From: Branchiostoma belcheri
Lineage: Eukaryota; Chordata; Leptocardii; Amphioxiformes; Branchiostomatidae
NCBI RefSeq assembly: GCF_001625305.1
Contig: NW_017804131.1
Location: 2,398,321 to 2,462,320, forward strand
Reading direction: 5' to 3'
Length of the DNA: 64,000 bases
The notes beneath the pieces were generated by a model. The model was not told the origin of the DNA and searched no databases. It saw nothing but the letters and a program-made list of their open reading frames with translations. The translations under genes were made by a program, and so were the position numbers. Shown here in pieces: positions 11,120-30,508 of this stretch. Position 1 is the stretch's first letter. Each line of letters starts with the position of its first letter.

Positions 11120-12124
11120 ATGTCTGTTACCATACCGACGGATAAAGAGGACCAAGAAGAAGTTCACAAACAACCTAACGGGACCGCTGAAGTGGAGGTT
11201 GGGACACTAAATGGACTGAAACCCAAGAAGAAGTCTGTTTTCGCCAAGTACATCCTCGCCCTTCGTCCGTGGTCGTTTAGTGCCAGTTTGACCCCTGTTC
11301 TGCTAGGCAGCGCCTTGGCGTACAGAACAACAGGAACCATCGACCCTCTACTGGTCATCATCACCTGTTTAGCCGTTATATCGGTACATGCGGCTGGGAA
11401 TCTTGTCAACACTTACTATGACTTCATGAAGGGCATAGACACCAAGAAAAGTGATGACAGAACGTTGGTGGACCATATACTGGAACCCAACTCAGTAGTA
11501 GGGTTGGGGGCAACCTTGTACTGTATAGGATGCGGGTGTTTTGTGCTGCTGGTTCACTTTTCGCAGCTTAGCATGGAGCACTTGGCTCTCCTGTATTTCG
11601 GAGGACTATCGGGGTCTTTCCTGTACACGGGAGGAATGGGACTGAAGTATGTGGCACTGGGGGATGTTGTCATCCTCATCACCTTCGGTCCATTGGCTGT
11701 CCTGTTTGCATATTCTGTACATGTAGGAAAGCTTACCTTGTCACCACTTCTCTACGCCATCCCCCTGGCTCTCAACACGGAAGCAATCCTGCACAGCAAC
11801 AACGCAAGGGACATGGAGACAGACAAGAAGGCAAAGGTGGTGACTCTCGCCATTCTTCTCGGTCAAACAGGATCCTACGCGCTTTATACACTTCTCTTGT
11901 TTACGCCATACATCCTGTTCGCAATTCTGGCAACAAACTTCTCAAAATGGCTGTTCCTGCCTCTTATCACCCTCCCACTGGCCTTCAGCCTAGAACGGGA
12001 CTTCAGGGAACATCGGATGGCAAAAATACCTCAAAAGACAGCAAAACTGAACCTGCCCTTAGGACTGCTGTATCTGTTGGGCTGTCTGATGGCACAGCCG
12101 GGACAGCTGCCAGGATTAAGCTGA
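11120..12124 (+). CDS. UBIAD1: UbiA prenyltransferase domain-containing protein 1 (menaquinone-4/CoQ10 synthesis)
   Basis: 334 aa from the ATG at 11120 (context GCCAAGATG); human UBIAD1 is 338 aa. It is a polytopic membrane prenyltransferase that moves a geranylgeranyl or polyprenyl chain to a quinone or 4-hydroxybenzoate ring, acting in ER/Golgi membranes. Visible: [22 protein letters not shown] (48-68), first Asp-rich motif [11 protein letters not shown] (N97, D101, D107), [32 protein letters not shown], and second motif [11 protein letters not shown] (N228, D231, D235). N97 aligns with human N102, a Schnyder corneal dystrophy site. The gene is one uninterrupted exon. The frame stays open upstream, with a second possible ATG at 11051 adding 23 Arg/Phe-rich residues. 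It is divergent to MTOR and next to SRM, as on human 1p36.22. Confidence 0.97.
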   Translation: MSVTIPTDKEDQEEVHKQPNGTAEVEVGTLNGLKPKKKSVFAKYILALRPWSFSASLTPVLLGSALAYRTTGTIDPLLVIITCLAVISVHAAGNLVNTYYDFMKGIDTKKSDDRTLVDHILEPNSVVGLGATLYCIGCGCFVLLVHFSQLSMEHLALLYFGGLSGSFLYTGGMGLKYVALGDVVILITFGPLAVLFAYSVHVGKLTLSPLLYAIPLALNTEAILHSNNARDMETDKKAKVVTLAILLGQTGSYALYTLLLFTPYILFAILATNFSKWLFLPLITLPLAFSLERDFREHRMAKIPQKTAKLNLPLGLLYLLGCLMAQPGQLPGLS

Positions 12125-14005
12125 TGATGATGAAATCACTTAGATAATGAAATGGTCTGTCAGTATTACATGGGAAAATACATACAGTCTTTGATTTCTA
12201 AGTTATTGTACTGTGATAGTTTGTGCATGTACCCGGTACTAGTTTGCTGCTATTTAATCTTCTTTCCAGATTTATGTAACCCTGAACAATACTAGAGCTT
12301 GTAGTTGTCAGATTGTTGCACTTTCATGGTCTTACTGTAAGGTGAGAAATTATGGAGCTTATGTTGATGTTTTTGTGAATGGCAATGTCTTGTTTTTCAA
12401 AGTTGGACAGTCGTGAAACAATCATAAAATGTGGAATAGGTATATTGTCCATATATTTATGTTATGGTATTAATATTTTGAGTCTGTATATTTGGATCCC
12501 CAGTGATTATTCCCCAGTATGGCGTACTTCAGATCTTTGATATTGGTAATGTATTGTTTCATCGTATGCCTAAGTTTCCTTCATGTAGCTTGAATAAGAA
12601 TTAAGAACACATCAGTCCTTTCTACTAAAGGTACAGTGTAGCCATCATGGATAGAGCGTAAATCAAGCAAGGTGGTAGACTGAATGTATGTACATGTTGT
12701 ACATGGACCAATGAATTTGAACAGCTGTTTAAGTGTTGAAACAAATATTACCAGGTTTCAACAATATAGACGTGGCCTAAAATGTTGTTTTGACCCAAGT
12801 CTTATTGTGCCAAATAATTTTTCTTATTTGGCAATTCTAATTGTGTCAGAAGTGAGGTTTATTTCATTACATGGTTCATACATAAGTAATAAAATATCCT
12901 GTGCTCTGAATCTGATGTTGTACATTGCTGTATGTGCCTCACCTCTTATACAGTAGTAGCATAAAAGTAACCAAACAATTTTGTGTTTCTCCACTTCTGT
13001 GTTTGTTTATTTCTGCATCTATTACATGAAGAATTGACTCCATATTATTTCCTTCCTAAAAACTAGGCACAACAGTGACATCTATCAAATACAGGTTTGC
13101 AGAGCCAGTCTTGCCTTGGTGTGGGAATGCTTCCATCTGCTAAATGACCATAACAAATCTGAGATTGCATAATTGACAGCACTTATTACTGACTTACGTA
13201 TCATCAGAACTTATCTCGTAATGTCACAGTTGAGATGATGATACAATTAACCTTTATCTGACTTCACTTGCCCAATGTGCTTCAGTCAGAAACCTGTATT
13301 AGTACTACCACAAGAGTCTCAATGCACCACAAAACTGCAGACCATACTTTATGCTTCCTCATTTTAAATTACACATTTGGCACTTTGAGACATCCTATCT
13401 GAACATTAGGTTAATAATATTAGAACATTCTACCAAACACAAATACATGTACCAAGCTCCCTAGCTAGGGCACATCAACTGCTGTAGTGGATGGGTACAT
13501 CATGGCAGAAGCCACACCTATTGGGAAACATAACTGCCAAATTACTATTTTTGTTCTTGTATAAAGCTCATGTTAGTTTTGAGTTTAAAGTAATAATTAG
13601 CTAAAAGTTAAAACAGGCCAATCTTGAGGCATCATTTTCTACTAATGACATATTCTACTTTTCCATCTAAAACAGCTATTGGAAATTGAGAATAAAGAAA
13701 ATTATTTCTTACAATTTATTAATTGTAATAGGGTCAGGAATATTGTGAAAAAGACCATTCTTTCATACACTTGTTTGTCACCATTACATCCATTGTGAAA
13801 TAAACCTTTATGATATATTTCTAGCAGAGGGAGATTTATTTCACCTCAATCACACCATAATCTCTCATTCCTCTTTGCACATTCAATTTTGACAAGTTCT
13901 CGTCTATCTAACTCTGGTACATTCTTACATGCACTTCTGCCATTTTACTGGATGAATCACATGGATACATCTCTACAGCTAAAATAAATATGGTTTCAGT
14001 TGTCA
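12125..14005. other. 3' UTR / convergent intergenic region between UBIAD1 and SRM
   Basis: AT-rich, no coding signal. A candidate UBIAD1 poly(A) signal AATAAA is at 12888-12893. Candidate SRM poly(A) signals (minus-strand AATAAA) are at 13835-13840 and 13715-13720. The two genes end facing each other, so long overlapping 3' UTRs are possible. Confidence 0.55.
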
Positions 14006-20938
<6,933 letters not shown>

Positions 20939-20995
20939 GGTAAAACAACGAAACTACAGAGTTTTAAAGACCTTTGAAACAGACGGCTGATTTCA

Positions 20996-21035
20996 CACGT
21001 GTACTCTCCGTGCCTGTCTCAGCCGGTCTCACGTG
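20996..21035. promoter_or_regulatory. Two CACGTG E-boxes in the SRM proximal promoter
   Basis: Canonical CACGTG at 20996-21001 and 21030-21035, 58 and 92 bases upstream of the SRM ATG, with TGACCTTT just beyond. Mammalian SRM is a known MYC/MAX target through such sites. The positions here fit a conserved MYC input; binding itself is inference. Confidence 0.6.
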
Positions 21036-21907
21036 AACTGTGACCTTTGCCCTTTAGGTCTCGCACCGCAGTTTATGTACTGGTATTTAATACCTGATGT
21101 CACTATTGATAGCACAATATACAGCTGGCATTGGTGTTACTCGAGGTCAACTTTGCACTTACAGTTATTCGAGGTTAAGGGGACATGGCCTGGATTACGG
21201 ACTAGAATAATGCAATCATATCTATCAAGGGGTTATGAGAGTATTCAAGCATCACTTTAGTAAACCGCGGTTATTGACCTAGATTCGACTGAAATGATCT
21301 GCCTGAAACTTCACGTAGATTTGACAACGTGACCGTGTGTGAGCTTTGTTCGGTGGCACTGATGCCACACGTTCTTGACGGCGCCAGCGTGCACTCTTCT
21401 ATAACATAATGGGTGTTATTCAATGGGGCCATCACTGACAATGCCTTCACAAGGTCCGACATGAAATAATTGATGAATGTCCATCGATGCATGAGGACGC
21501 TTAGATGATAAAGTTCCGATTATGCTACGGCTAAGAAATAAACAGATGACATTTATCGGTCTTATTCTTCAATTGTTTACCAGTGAGTAACACCTTTCCG
21601 TGAGTCGTTCGCCGGACTGATGGGTGACCGTTACAATCCTTGCCGCGATGATGTTTGAATTCGAAGTTTCCTAGATTTGCAAATATTGAGAATATGTGTT
21701 CAAATCTGTAAAGTTTAAACATGATCAAGTAGGATATGATCCTTTTCAGATAGATTCATCGAAATCCGTTCTATTTCCCTATAATATGCAAATGTAAGCC
21801 AACGTACCACCGGTCACGAATGAAATTGCATTAGTTTTCGTGATTTTCCGGAATGATGATTTGTTATGTGCTGAGCCTGTAGTGGCCGTGTGTTCCGTCG
21901 TGACCGT

Positions 21908-22080
21908 GCTATCTGTATCTGTATAGCCGGTATAACCGCCCTAAGCTTCGGCGTGACACCAGCTGCGCTGAGGCGCGCGGCGCGGCGGCAGCTAGCTACA
22001 TTACACCGATCGACTTGTTACACCTAACCCGCCTTGGACATCTAACTCTAAACATTGTTGAAGGCTATTTACTTATAATG
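21908..22080 (-). mobile_element. Third copy of the (ACAGAT)-tailed SINE fragment
   Basis: On the minus strand: GTTAGGTGTAACAAGTCG, then a GC-rich CAGCTGCCGCCGCGCC segment, CAGCTGGTGTCACGCCGAAG and a GGTTATACCGGCTATACAG tail. Same family as 4180-4285 and 4525-4640, opposite orientation. Confidence 0.65.
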
Positions 22081-24239
22081 CCCCCGCTGTAGTTAGTGAC
22101 AGCGGCTGAGTTCCACTCTACGATGGTTCTCTGAGGAAAAAATGAATTTTAACACCTCAATCCTTGGTTGCCGGTACTTGAAGGCATGGCTTGTTCTCTT
22201 CTGGGCTGGTATTAGGTACTTAGTAGTTGGTACGTTCACCAGTTTATTAGTCATTTTGTACATCCTAATAGTCCGCTAACTACAAATCTAGCTTTCCCAC
22301 ACATATTATAAACCAGCCACGTGGTAATCTCGCTTTTGGAATTCCCGCAAGTTTGCGGCATCGTATTTGAAGTTATTGTTGATCCTGATGAATTCAAGAA
22401 CCTCTTACATTAATCAGATAAACCACATAACACCCCCGGGCAAGTGCCATCGACAAGAGATCGGATACAAAGACACCACATGCACAAACGTTGGTGGCAA
22501 TATAGCACCTGCCGGATATTCATTGATCCAGTGTCAGCGGAGTTATCCGATTAACCCTATCCCCCTAAATCTCACCCCAGGTTTTGACCTGGTATTTCAA
22601 ACACTTCAGACACTAAGCTGTCACTAATATTCTTGGCATAGCAAAATTTTGACCAAGGGAAATAGTGAGCTAAGCTAGGCCGTTTTTCAACATTGTAACA
22701 GCCTAGATCTTCGTGTTGAATTGTAAACGTTAAGATCTACAGATATTTCGACATTCTATGAGAAGTAGTTCAGTTCGACGCGGCTCAAAACTAGTGCATT
22801 CCGTTTTTGTGTCCCCCGTAAAGAGGATAACATTATCCTCTATACATTCAAGTGGAAATACTCACCGCAGCCAGAATGTTAATCCGTAAGAGAACACACC
22901 CACTACAGAAATTCCTTCCGATATTAGCGTTACCACCTGCTTGCTGCATCTTTATCACCCACCCTTCTCTTTTAGAATCTCCAGCAACAAATATAACTGT
23001 TACCAAAACAAATGAAAATTCACTATATTTTAGACACAAGCTAGTCTCTTGTAAAAAATTCCGCACCAGATTATTCTCTTTGTACCAAACGTTAACACTT
23101 GTCGCGAAATGCGATATCCGGCATCAGGTAAGTGTTCTAATCCGAACAAAGTTGCATGCTAAGATCTAACCACCTGTTGGGTAGAAATACCCAGGGAAAA
23201 GCATTGTCCCTCATTTGCCTTACACGGAGGAGCACGAAACTTCAACGTTCCGGGTAGTGGGAAAACATATGGGTGAGTTTTTGCCTTCTCAGTGTTCAAC
23301 CACTCGTGCTGTATATGCATGCAGTTTTAGACAGACTACATAATCTTTACTATCGAACTAACGAACGGGGGGTAAAGTTTGTAATATCAAGTGCCTCCGT
23401 AAATATAGTTCGAATGTGAAGATGAGGTTTAGTAAGTTTACCTCACGGTGCAGGCAGAAGGAAGGCTACCAAGGTATTTGAGACTTGACAATTTCTACAT
23501 ATTGTGTCGTTATGGACTCATTCATCAGTGCTTGATTGTAGAAATGACTGATAATAGTCATATCTTAAACAGGCAATTTTATCGCAGAGAAAAATTAGTT
23601 CGAATGATTCACGTGGCTTACAAATTCATGATGTCTTCATCATCATCATATCAATGTCTTCGCATGTTTCTCTCATACAAAACGTTGTAAAAGATTAAAA
23701 GCGGGTATAGAACGTATTTAAGTTTTTTTTACACATTTCTAACCGTCAAATCTTACTCAGAATGTGTAAGATTTGACTAAGTGGCATATTTTGGCAATTT
23801 TTCTGTCTCAAAAAACTACGTATAACATTGCGTGACAAATTTCTTCCTCGGATTAGCCGTCTTTGTATAGCAGCTACTTCAGTTGTCATCTAAACTCTCT
23901 TACAAGGAAACAAACAAACTACTCAGAACACTGCGCCGCGTCAGGAACAAAAACTCTGCCGCGAGCTCTTCGGTTTAATATCCATGGTGACAGGGACGCA
24001 TGAGCCAGTATATAGCGTCCTGGTATTACGAAAACAATTGTGTCTGAAACAAAGCAGAACGACTAAGCACCCTTATGAAATATTACATAACTCTAGAACG
24101 TGAATGGGACTTGACTGACCCTGGCTGGCCGCTAGCTGGACTGCCTGTTTTCTCTGGTTGGGAACTGTGCCTTCTGTGTAAGCCAAATGAAAGAGTCCGG
24201 GCAAAAAGGCAAAAGGCTTTGGATATGCATTTGTAGCTT

Positions 24240-24660
24240 CTTCATATGCTAAATCGAGAAATCGCTCAAGTTCTTAGCGCAAACGATGAAATTCTCACGA
24301 ACTTGGCTACTTGTTGCCCTTCAAAATCACTTGGTTTCTACTTTCAGGCTTCAAAACAACCAAAACGGCCATGATGACCGCGGCACATGCTTATTAGTCA
24401 GTATGTAACGTCCTGGTAGTGTCAAACACTTATACATGTATCTGAAACAAACAAAAAACAGCAAAGCACCCGATGATTATAAAATATGACATAACAGAAC
24501 TATCATTACATAACTTACATTAGTCCTCAGCGCTGACGAGGTCTTGTCCTTTCAAGAGCAGTCCTTAAGTTCTTAGCGCAACCAATGACAGCCCCGATCT
24601 CGCGCACTTGGTTGTTATTGTTGCCCTTCAAAATCACTTGGTTTCTATTTTTAGACTTCA
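24240..24660. repeat. Local duplication (about 300-bp spacing)
   Basis: AAGTTCTTAGCGCAA, TTGTTGCCCTTCAAAATCAC and TTGGTTTCTA.TTT.AG.CTTC blocks at 24265-24360 recur in the same order at 24568-24665. A longer, weaker duplication relates about 24820-25690 to 26220-26760 (shared CTCTCAA.TGCA, TATTTCG, CTCTCTCTGCT.TCGCCA and ACCAAAATGCTT blocks). Confidence 0.65.
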
Positions 24661-27600
24661 AAAAACAATCAATCAATGTTTTGACACGATTCTGTCAAAT
24701 TTTCCACAGTTACGAAATTTTATTTCTCGTCGACGTTTCACGAAACAGGTTGTGTGAGAAGAGGCGGATTTTCTCCTCGTGATGCAAAGGATTTATATCG
24801 TTAATCCAGGTAACCTTTCCACCTTTTTCTCTCAAGTGCAGTAATCTCTTTTGCCTTTTTTGTTATAAGGCATTTTAATACCATTTGATATTTCGTCGAT
24901 TGGGCAAAAAGTGGGACAATAACAGATAGATCTTATCAAGCCGTACATTTTGTACATGTCTTTTGCGTTGTCAAATTAGTCCAGTGTTGGCGGGCATATT
25001 ATAAGGTTAACGCTTTAATTTCACCGCGTATATAATGAATGATATACCAAAACTGACTTGTGGTTACCCCTACGTTACCTATATTACATAACCCCAGACC
25101 TGCTGTTGTCATGTAGACTGTTGGGCCGGATTTATTTAAAGAAAAAAAATACTCTTGTCATTCTTTCGTGATGAATTCGATTTTGTTTTGTCTCAGCACC
25201 AAGAATCCAACTTCCCGACGCTGATTTCCAAACACGTCTTCTAGAAAGTGAGAAGATATTTCCGTGAAGACGGCCAGCGATCAGTAAGCATTTTATCTTC
25301 TCTCTCTGCTATCGCCATGCATGGTATATTAAGGCGTTTCGTACCAAATACATTTAGTTATATCTACCAGACAAAATGATTCTTTGGAAAAAAACTTCGG
25401 TAATGAACTGAAACAACTGATGAAGCTTTGGATAAATTCTTTGCTTTTCTCGAAGTATTAGGACATAGGCTTACTTTTTAAAGGATTTTTTTTTAAATAT
25501 TGGTTATTGATAACTACCGTCCAGGAAACAAAGTTCTCTATCTGGTTAACGGTTAATGTGCGAAAAAAATTGCCTTTGAATTTCTTTGTCTCCGATGAGT
25601 GAACGGTTATATCAATGATTGGCTCCAGTACACATCAACGTGAATGCTGAACAATTGAAAAAAACTTGAACCAAAATGCTTTGCCTAACATGTAGCCTGA
25701 AGTATAAGCTTGATGCGCCCAAAATTCGCTCACATGGCACACACGTGTCAGGAAGTCACATACACATACACGTGTCAGGAACTTACATAAATTAATTTGC
25801 ATACACTTGAAGAAGGACCAACAAGGTATGTAACCAATAAAAAGTTTACTTTTTGTTTAGAGTTAGTTAACATTTAAGTCACAAGTAAGAACCAATGTGT
25901 GCGCGTCCACCTGTTGAATGCCCGTTAGGCGAAAGACTGTATTTGTTAAGAATTGTCTTGTGTTTTATGTAAATATTTCATGAGAAGAACGGTAAGTTAC
26001 ACTACTTAAATCATCGTTACAATTACTATTGCTTAGATCTGTATATTTATAGTCGTCACATTCGCGCACATGGGCATACACGTGTCAGGAAGTCAACAAT
26101 GAAAAGTCGGAAAAATTTTACTTTTTGTCAGGACTTGTGTCAAACTTTTGTCATTGCGCACATGCACATACACGTGTTAGGAACTTACATATTAAATGTT
26201 ATTTATACATACGCTTCAGGTATCTCTCCGTTTTTCCTCTCAAATGCATGGCTTTTTGGCCTCTTGTTTTTTTTCGCTTTAATGCCTTTCATATTTCGCT
26301 CGGTTCGGCAAAAGTTTTAGAGAGATTGTCCTGTGAAGGTGAATATTTTGGTATTTGTCTTTTTATTTTTATTTTTTCCCTAAATAGTCTGGACTTGTTG
26401 GGGAAAATTGTTTAACTCACTCTAGAAAGCACCAAGTGCGGTAACATTTCTTTCAAAACGGACAGCAATCAGTAAGGATTCTATTTTCTCTCTCTGCTGT
26501 CGCCAGTTTTTTTACTCGACGGTTGAATATGGTACATTTCCCTTCATAACGAGTAAAGAAATGATCTAGAATCCTCTTCTGTGAACTTTTTTTTTGCAAT
26601 CCTGATTCATCGTATTTTGAAGTGTCAACTGGAATGTAACATCTTTTTCACATTAGACATTTTTTTTAATTTATGGAATATACATATATGTTGATTTTTG
26701 ACTCCTGCATACAAATCTGAAAGTTGAAAAGTTTCAAAAACCAAAATGCTTCACCCAACATATAGCCTCAACTGTGAAATTGATGTACTTGCGCGCATAG
26801 ATATGCGTACCCGCGCCGTGTCAAAAACTCACATAATGTTATTTACATACACTTGACCATAAAGTCGCGCACATGCACATACACGTGTCAGGAACTTACA
26901 TAAAGTCATTTGCATACACTTTACAACTAAAGACGGGCCAACAACCAATGAAACTTCGGAAAAAGTTTGCTTTGTTTGGACTTTTGCGAACTTTTGTCGG
27001 ACGTACATTTCGCACATGGATATACACGTGTCAGAAACTTACATAAATTCATTTGCATACACTTCACAACTGAAGACGGACCAACAACCAATGAAACCGG
27101 AAAAAGTTTGCTTTGTTTGGACTTTTGCGAACTTTTGTTGGACGTACATTTTGCACATGGACATACACGTGTCAGGAACTTACATAGATTCATTTGCGTG
27201 CAGTTCACAACTGAAGACTTACTACAATTCCTGTAACCAACGAAACTTTGGAAAAAGTTTACTTTTAGTTTGGACTTTTGGAAGTACATTGCGCACATGG
27301 ACATACACGTGTCAGGATTTTATTTGCATTCACTTCACAAATACTGACAAACAAGTGTGAAACATCAGAAGTTTACTCTTCGTTTGGACTTCTGTCAACC
27401 TTTTGTCGAAGATACATTGCGCAGGAACTTACATAATTTACACACTTCCTAGCTGAAGACGCAATTTAGAAAGCACCAAATGTTTATTCAACTTTTTGAA
27501 AGAGATTACTCTTTGTTTAGACTTTTGCAAAGTTATTGTCGCAAGTACATTTCGCACATGGACATACACGTGTCAGGAACTTACATAATGTAATTTACGT

Positions 27601-27867
27601 ACACTTGACCCGGAAAAGTACCGTACACGCGCCTAGAACCTCATTTACATACACTTCACAACTGTATACTGACCAACAAGTCCTGTAACCAACGAAACTT
27701 TGGAAAAAGTTTACCCTAGATCTTTGCCTGGATTTAGGTCATATTTATGTCGCAAGTGAGATATGTTAAATGTTGAGCAAAACGTCTGCAAGCGTTGCCT
27801 TTTGTTCGTGTGAATATGTAATGAGAAGAGTCGTTACTAAAACCATTGTTACAATTAGTATTGCTTA

Positions 27868-28063
27868 CGCTGAGGTCACATTTCCAAACCGGGGCCCGGC
27901 CGGGCAGTCTTATGGAACGAAAAGTATGATATAAAAGACAACAAAGCACAAAAAAGTTGAAAAAGCAATAGTGGGAACTACCCATGTGTATTATTGATAT
28001 GAATTGTTGATTTTTCGTTAATCGAAACAGCCAAGGCCCCGGTTTGTAAATGTGACCTCAGCA
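27868..28063. mobile_element. 196-bp MITE with about 27-bp TIRs, TTA target duplication (Harbinger-like)
   Basis: GCTGAGGTCACATTTCCAAA at 27869 onward is inverted at 28035-28062, with one mismatch and a GGCCCCGG inner end. TTA lies on both sides (27865-27867, 28064-28066). Related array units lack the insert (TTGCTTAGATCTGTAT near 26031, GCTTAATTCTGTAT near 29987) and so act as empty sites. A TTA duplication fits PIF/Harbinger. Confidence 0.85.
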
Positions 28064-28436
28064 TTAGTTCTGTATCTCATATTCGCTCACATGCACACAC
28101 ACGTAGATATCTAGATGTTAGGAATTCAAATTTATACATTCTTATGTTGCATCCATATCACAACTGACGTACTGAATGGCAAGTCGCGTAACCAATGAAA
28201 TGTCGGAAAAAGTTTGCTCTTTTTTTGGACTTCTGTCAAACTTTTGTCGCAAGTACACTAAGTTGCGCAGATGGACATACGCATGTCAGAAACATTCATA
28301 CTGTTATTTGAATACACTTGACCCAAAAAAAATTCACGCACATGCACATACACGTGTCAGAAACTTACATATTTTTTTTCATACACTAAATAGCTGAAGA
28401 CTGACCAGCAATATGCTAGGTACCATCATCCGTAGT

Positions 28437-28810
28437 TTGTTTCGCATAACCGGTAAACCGCATTAAGGCGTAAGCACGTTTTGTACATGTAAGTACAAGC
28501 TGCGTAAGACCGGACTGTAAGGTTTGAACCACTCACACCGGGAAGGTCTACTCTTTTCGAAAAGTGCGATGGGTTCTTTAATGTGCGTGGGATGTGGCTC
28601 TCCACGAAAACACGGGACCTCCATTTAACGTCCTATCCGACGGACGTCCCTAACCGAAGCTGGGTACTCATTTCCACCTGAAGTGAGTGAAGTTCGGAAA
28701 GTCGTGTAAAATGACTTCCCCAAGGGCACAAGATCGGTGACATGGTAGGATTCGAACCAAGGACCTCTTGGTCCTTAGCCGAATACGCTACCGCTACGCC
28801 ACACGACGCC
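28437..28810 (-). mobile_element. tRNA-derived SINE, copy 2
   Basis: Colinear with 10459-10836: the same tail (CGGTTTACCGGTTATGCG on the minus strand), CGTTAAATGGAGGTCCCGTG body, and a tRNA-like head with GGTTCGAATCCT as B box. The head differs from copy 1 more than the body does. It interrupts the CACGTG array. Confidence 0.88.
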
Positions 28811-30508
28811 ACGACTAGTTACCACTCGCTCTCCCTTTAAATTTTCTTACTTTTCTTCCGTGGTAGCGTAAAGGGAAAGCAAGTGACAACTACGGACGTC
28901 GGAATGATATCCAGGCTAGTGCAACAAGTCATGTAACAAATGAAACCTCGGGAAAAGCTTGCTCTTTGTTTCGTCTTAATGTGACACTTTTAATATGTTA
29001 CAAGTACGAACTATACGACTATGTCGGCTGAGCAAAAATTCTGTATTTCCTGACAATTTTCGTTCGTCTATGTAATAAAAAGAACCGTCAGTAAAATCAT
29101 TGTTCAAATAGAATTGCGTAGTTCTGTACATCCCTGGCTAGACCAACAGTTCATGTAACAATGGAAATGTCCGAAAAAGCTTACTTAAGGTTTGGTTGTA
29201 ATGCCAAATTTATGTTGCAAGTAAGAACTATTGTGTATCCGTCTGTCAAATGTCGGATAAGAAAAAAGAATGCATTTGCTGACGACTCTCTTTTGTTCAT
29301 ATAAATATGTAATGAGAAAAACCGTTAGTAAATCATTTTTAGTTTTGCATCCATTTCACGACTGAAGCCTAGGCCATCGAGCCTTGTAACCAAGAGAACG
29401 TCGGAAAAAAGTTTACTCTTTGTTCGGACTTTTGTCAAACTTTTGTCGCAAGTACATTGCGCAGATGGACGTACACGTGTCAGGAACTCACATATGTAAT
29501 TTACATACACTTGTCCCAGAAAAGTACCGTACACGCGCCTAGAACCTCATTTGCATACACTTCACAACTGAAGCCTGGCCAACAAGTCTTGTAACCAATT
29601 AAAATTCGGGAAAGATTTTCTCTTTGTTTGGACTTCTGAGAATTTTTGCCACAAGTACTTTGCGCAGATGGACATACACGTGTCAGGATCGTCCATGATG
29701 GTGTTTCATTTGCATAAACTTGACCCAGAAAAGTCGCGCACATGCGCATACACGTGTCAGAACTTACATAAGTTCGTTTGCACACGCCTCACAACTGAAA
29801 ACTGAACAACAAGAGGTGCCATTGAAACGTTCTCATTGACTGGATTTATGTTACACTTATGCCTCAAGCAAAGATCATTGTCCCCACAAAATTCTGAATT
29901 CTAACAATTGTCTGTGTAAATATGTAATGAGAAGAACCCTTAGTAATACTAAACGGTCGCTAAATTATCCTTACAATTAGCATTGCTTAATTCTGTATAT
30001 TACAAGCCGTCGCTATCCAGTCCAGACTTTGACGTGAGCACTTGGCTTTTTATCCTAAAAGCCATGCAATATGTACCACAATGCAAAGCGGTCTTTTATC
30101 CGGGTCTCAGTTATTGTGTATGACACACTTGAGTTATAAGTCGTCATCTTGACCGTTAGTCCGAAGTCTGTAAGGGGAACAAAAGCTCTTCCGAAAGCCC
30201 TTCAGTAGCCTGGTCAACAATCACGCATGCGCAGACCATTTCAACGAAACTTCGTGAAACAGAAATCAATCGCAGCTGAAGCCGAGCAGAACGACACGAG
30301 CACCCTTCATCAAACTTATGCATAACGCTTACATCAACCCGATGATCAAGTTTGTAGGCTAACCAATGACGGACCTGATTATGAACAATGTGTTACTATT
30401 TTAAAACCTTCAAGGGCGTCAAGCATTGTTCTGTTACGCATTTTCTGTGGGCTTTGAGGGATTTCAACTTCTTGCGTCGGATTAGTCGCCGTTCTTCCAC
30501 GCAACAGT

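Larger units (their letters stand above)
25725..29800. repeat. Degenerate array of 140-300 bp units, each with a CACGTGTCAGGAACTTACAT core
   Basis: Thirteen or more units. The order within a unit is: CGCACATG.ACATACACGTGTCAGGAACTTA, TTTGCATACACTTCACAACTGAAG, ACCAACAAG, TGTAACCAATGAAAC, TCGGAAAAAGTTTACT, TTTGTTTGGACTTTTGTC, and CGCAAGTACATT joining the next unit. CACGTG occurs near 25742, 25769, 26080, 26174, 26881, 27027, 27167, 27307, 27571, 28351, 29474, 29679 and 29750. Some units are replaced by longer spacers (ATATGTAATGAGAAGAACCGT). No open frame is kept. Confidence 0.8.
21036..30508. other. 9.5-kb gene-free region between SRM and DCX-EMAP
   Basis: The two genes are transcribed away from each other, so this stretch holds both upstream regions. 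I see no coding exon. It is made of a SINE fragment (21908-22080), short duplications (24240-24660), a long degenerate array with CACGTG units (25725-29800), a MITE (27868-28063) and a SINE (28437-28810). Blocks near 24040 and 30280 (AGCAGAACGAC..GAGCACCC-like) are also related, so older duplications underlie the whole region. Confidence 0.65.

Noticed and set aside
26099-27360. Several 70-125 aa frames in the CACGTG array
   Set aside because: They reflect the repeat unit read in several frames; no frame is kept between units.
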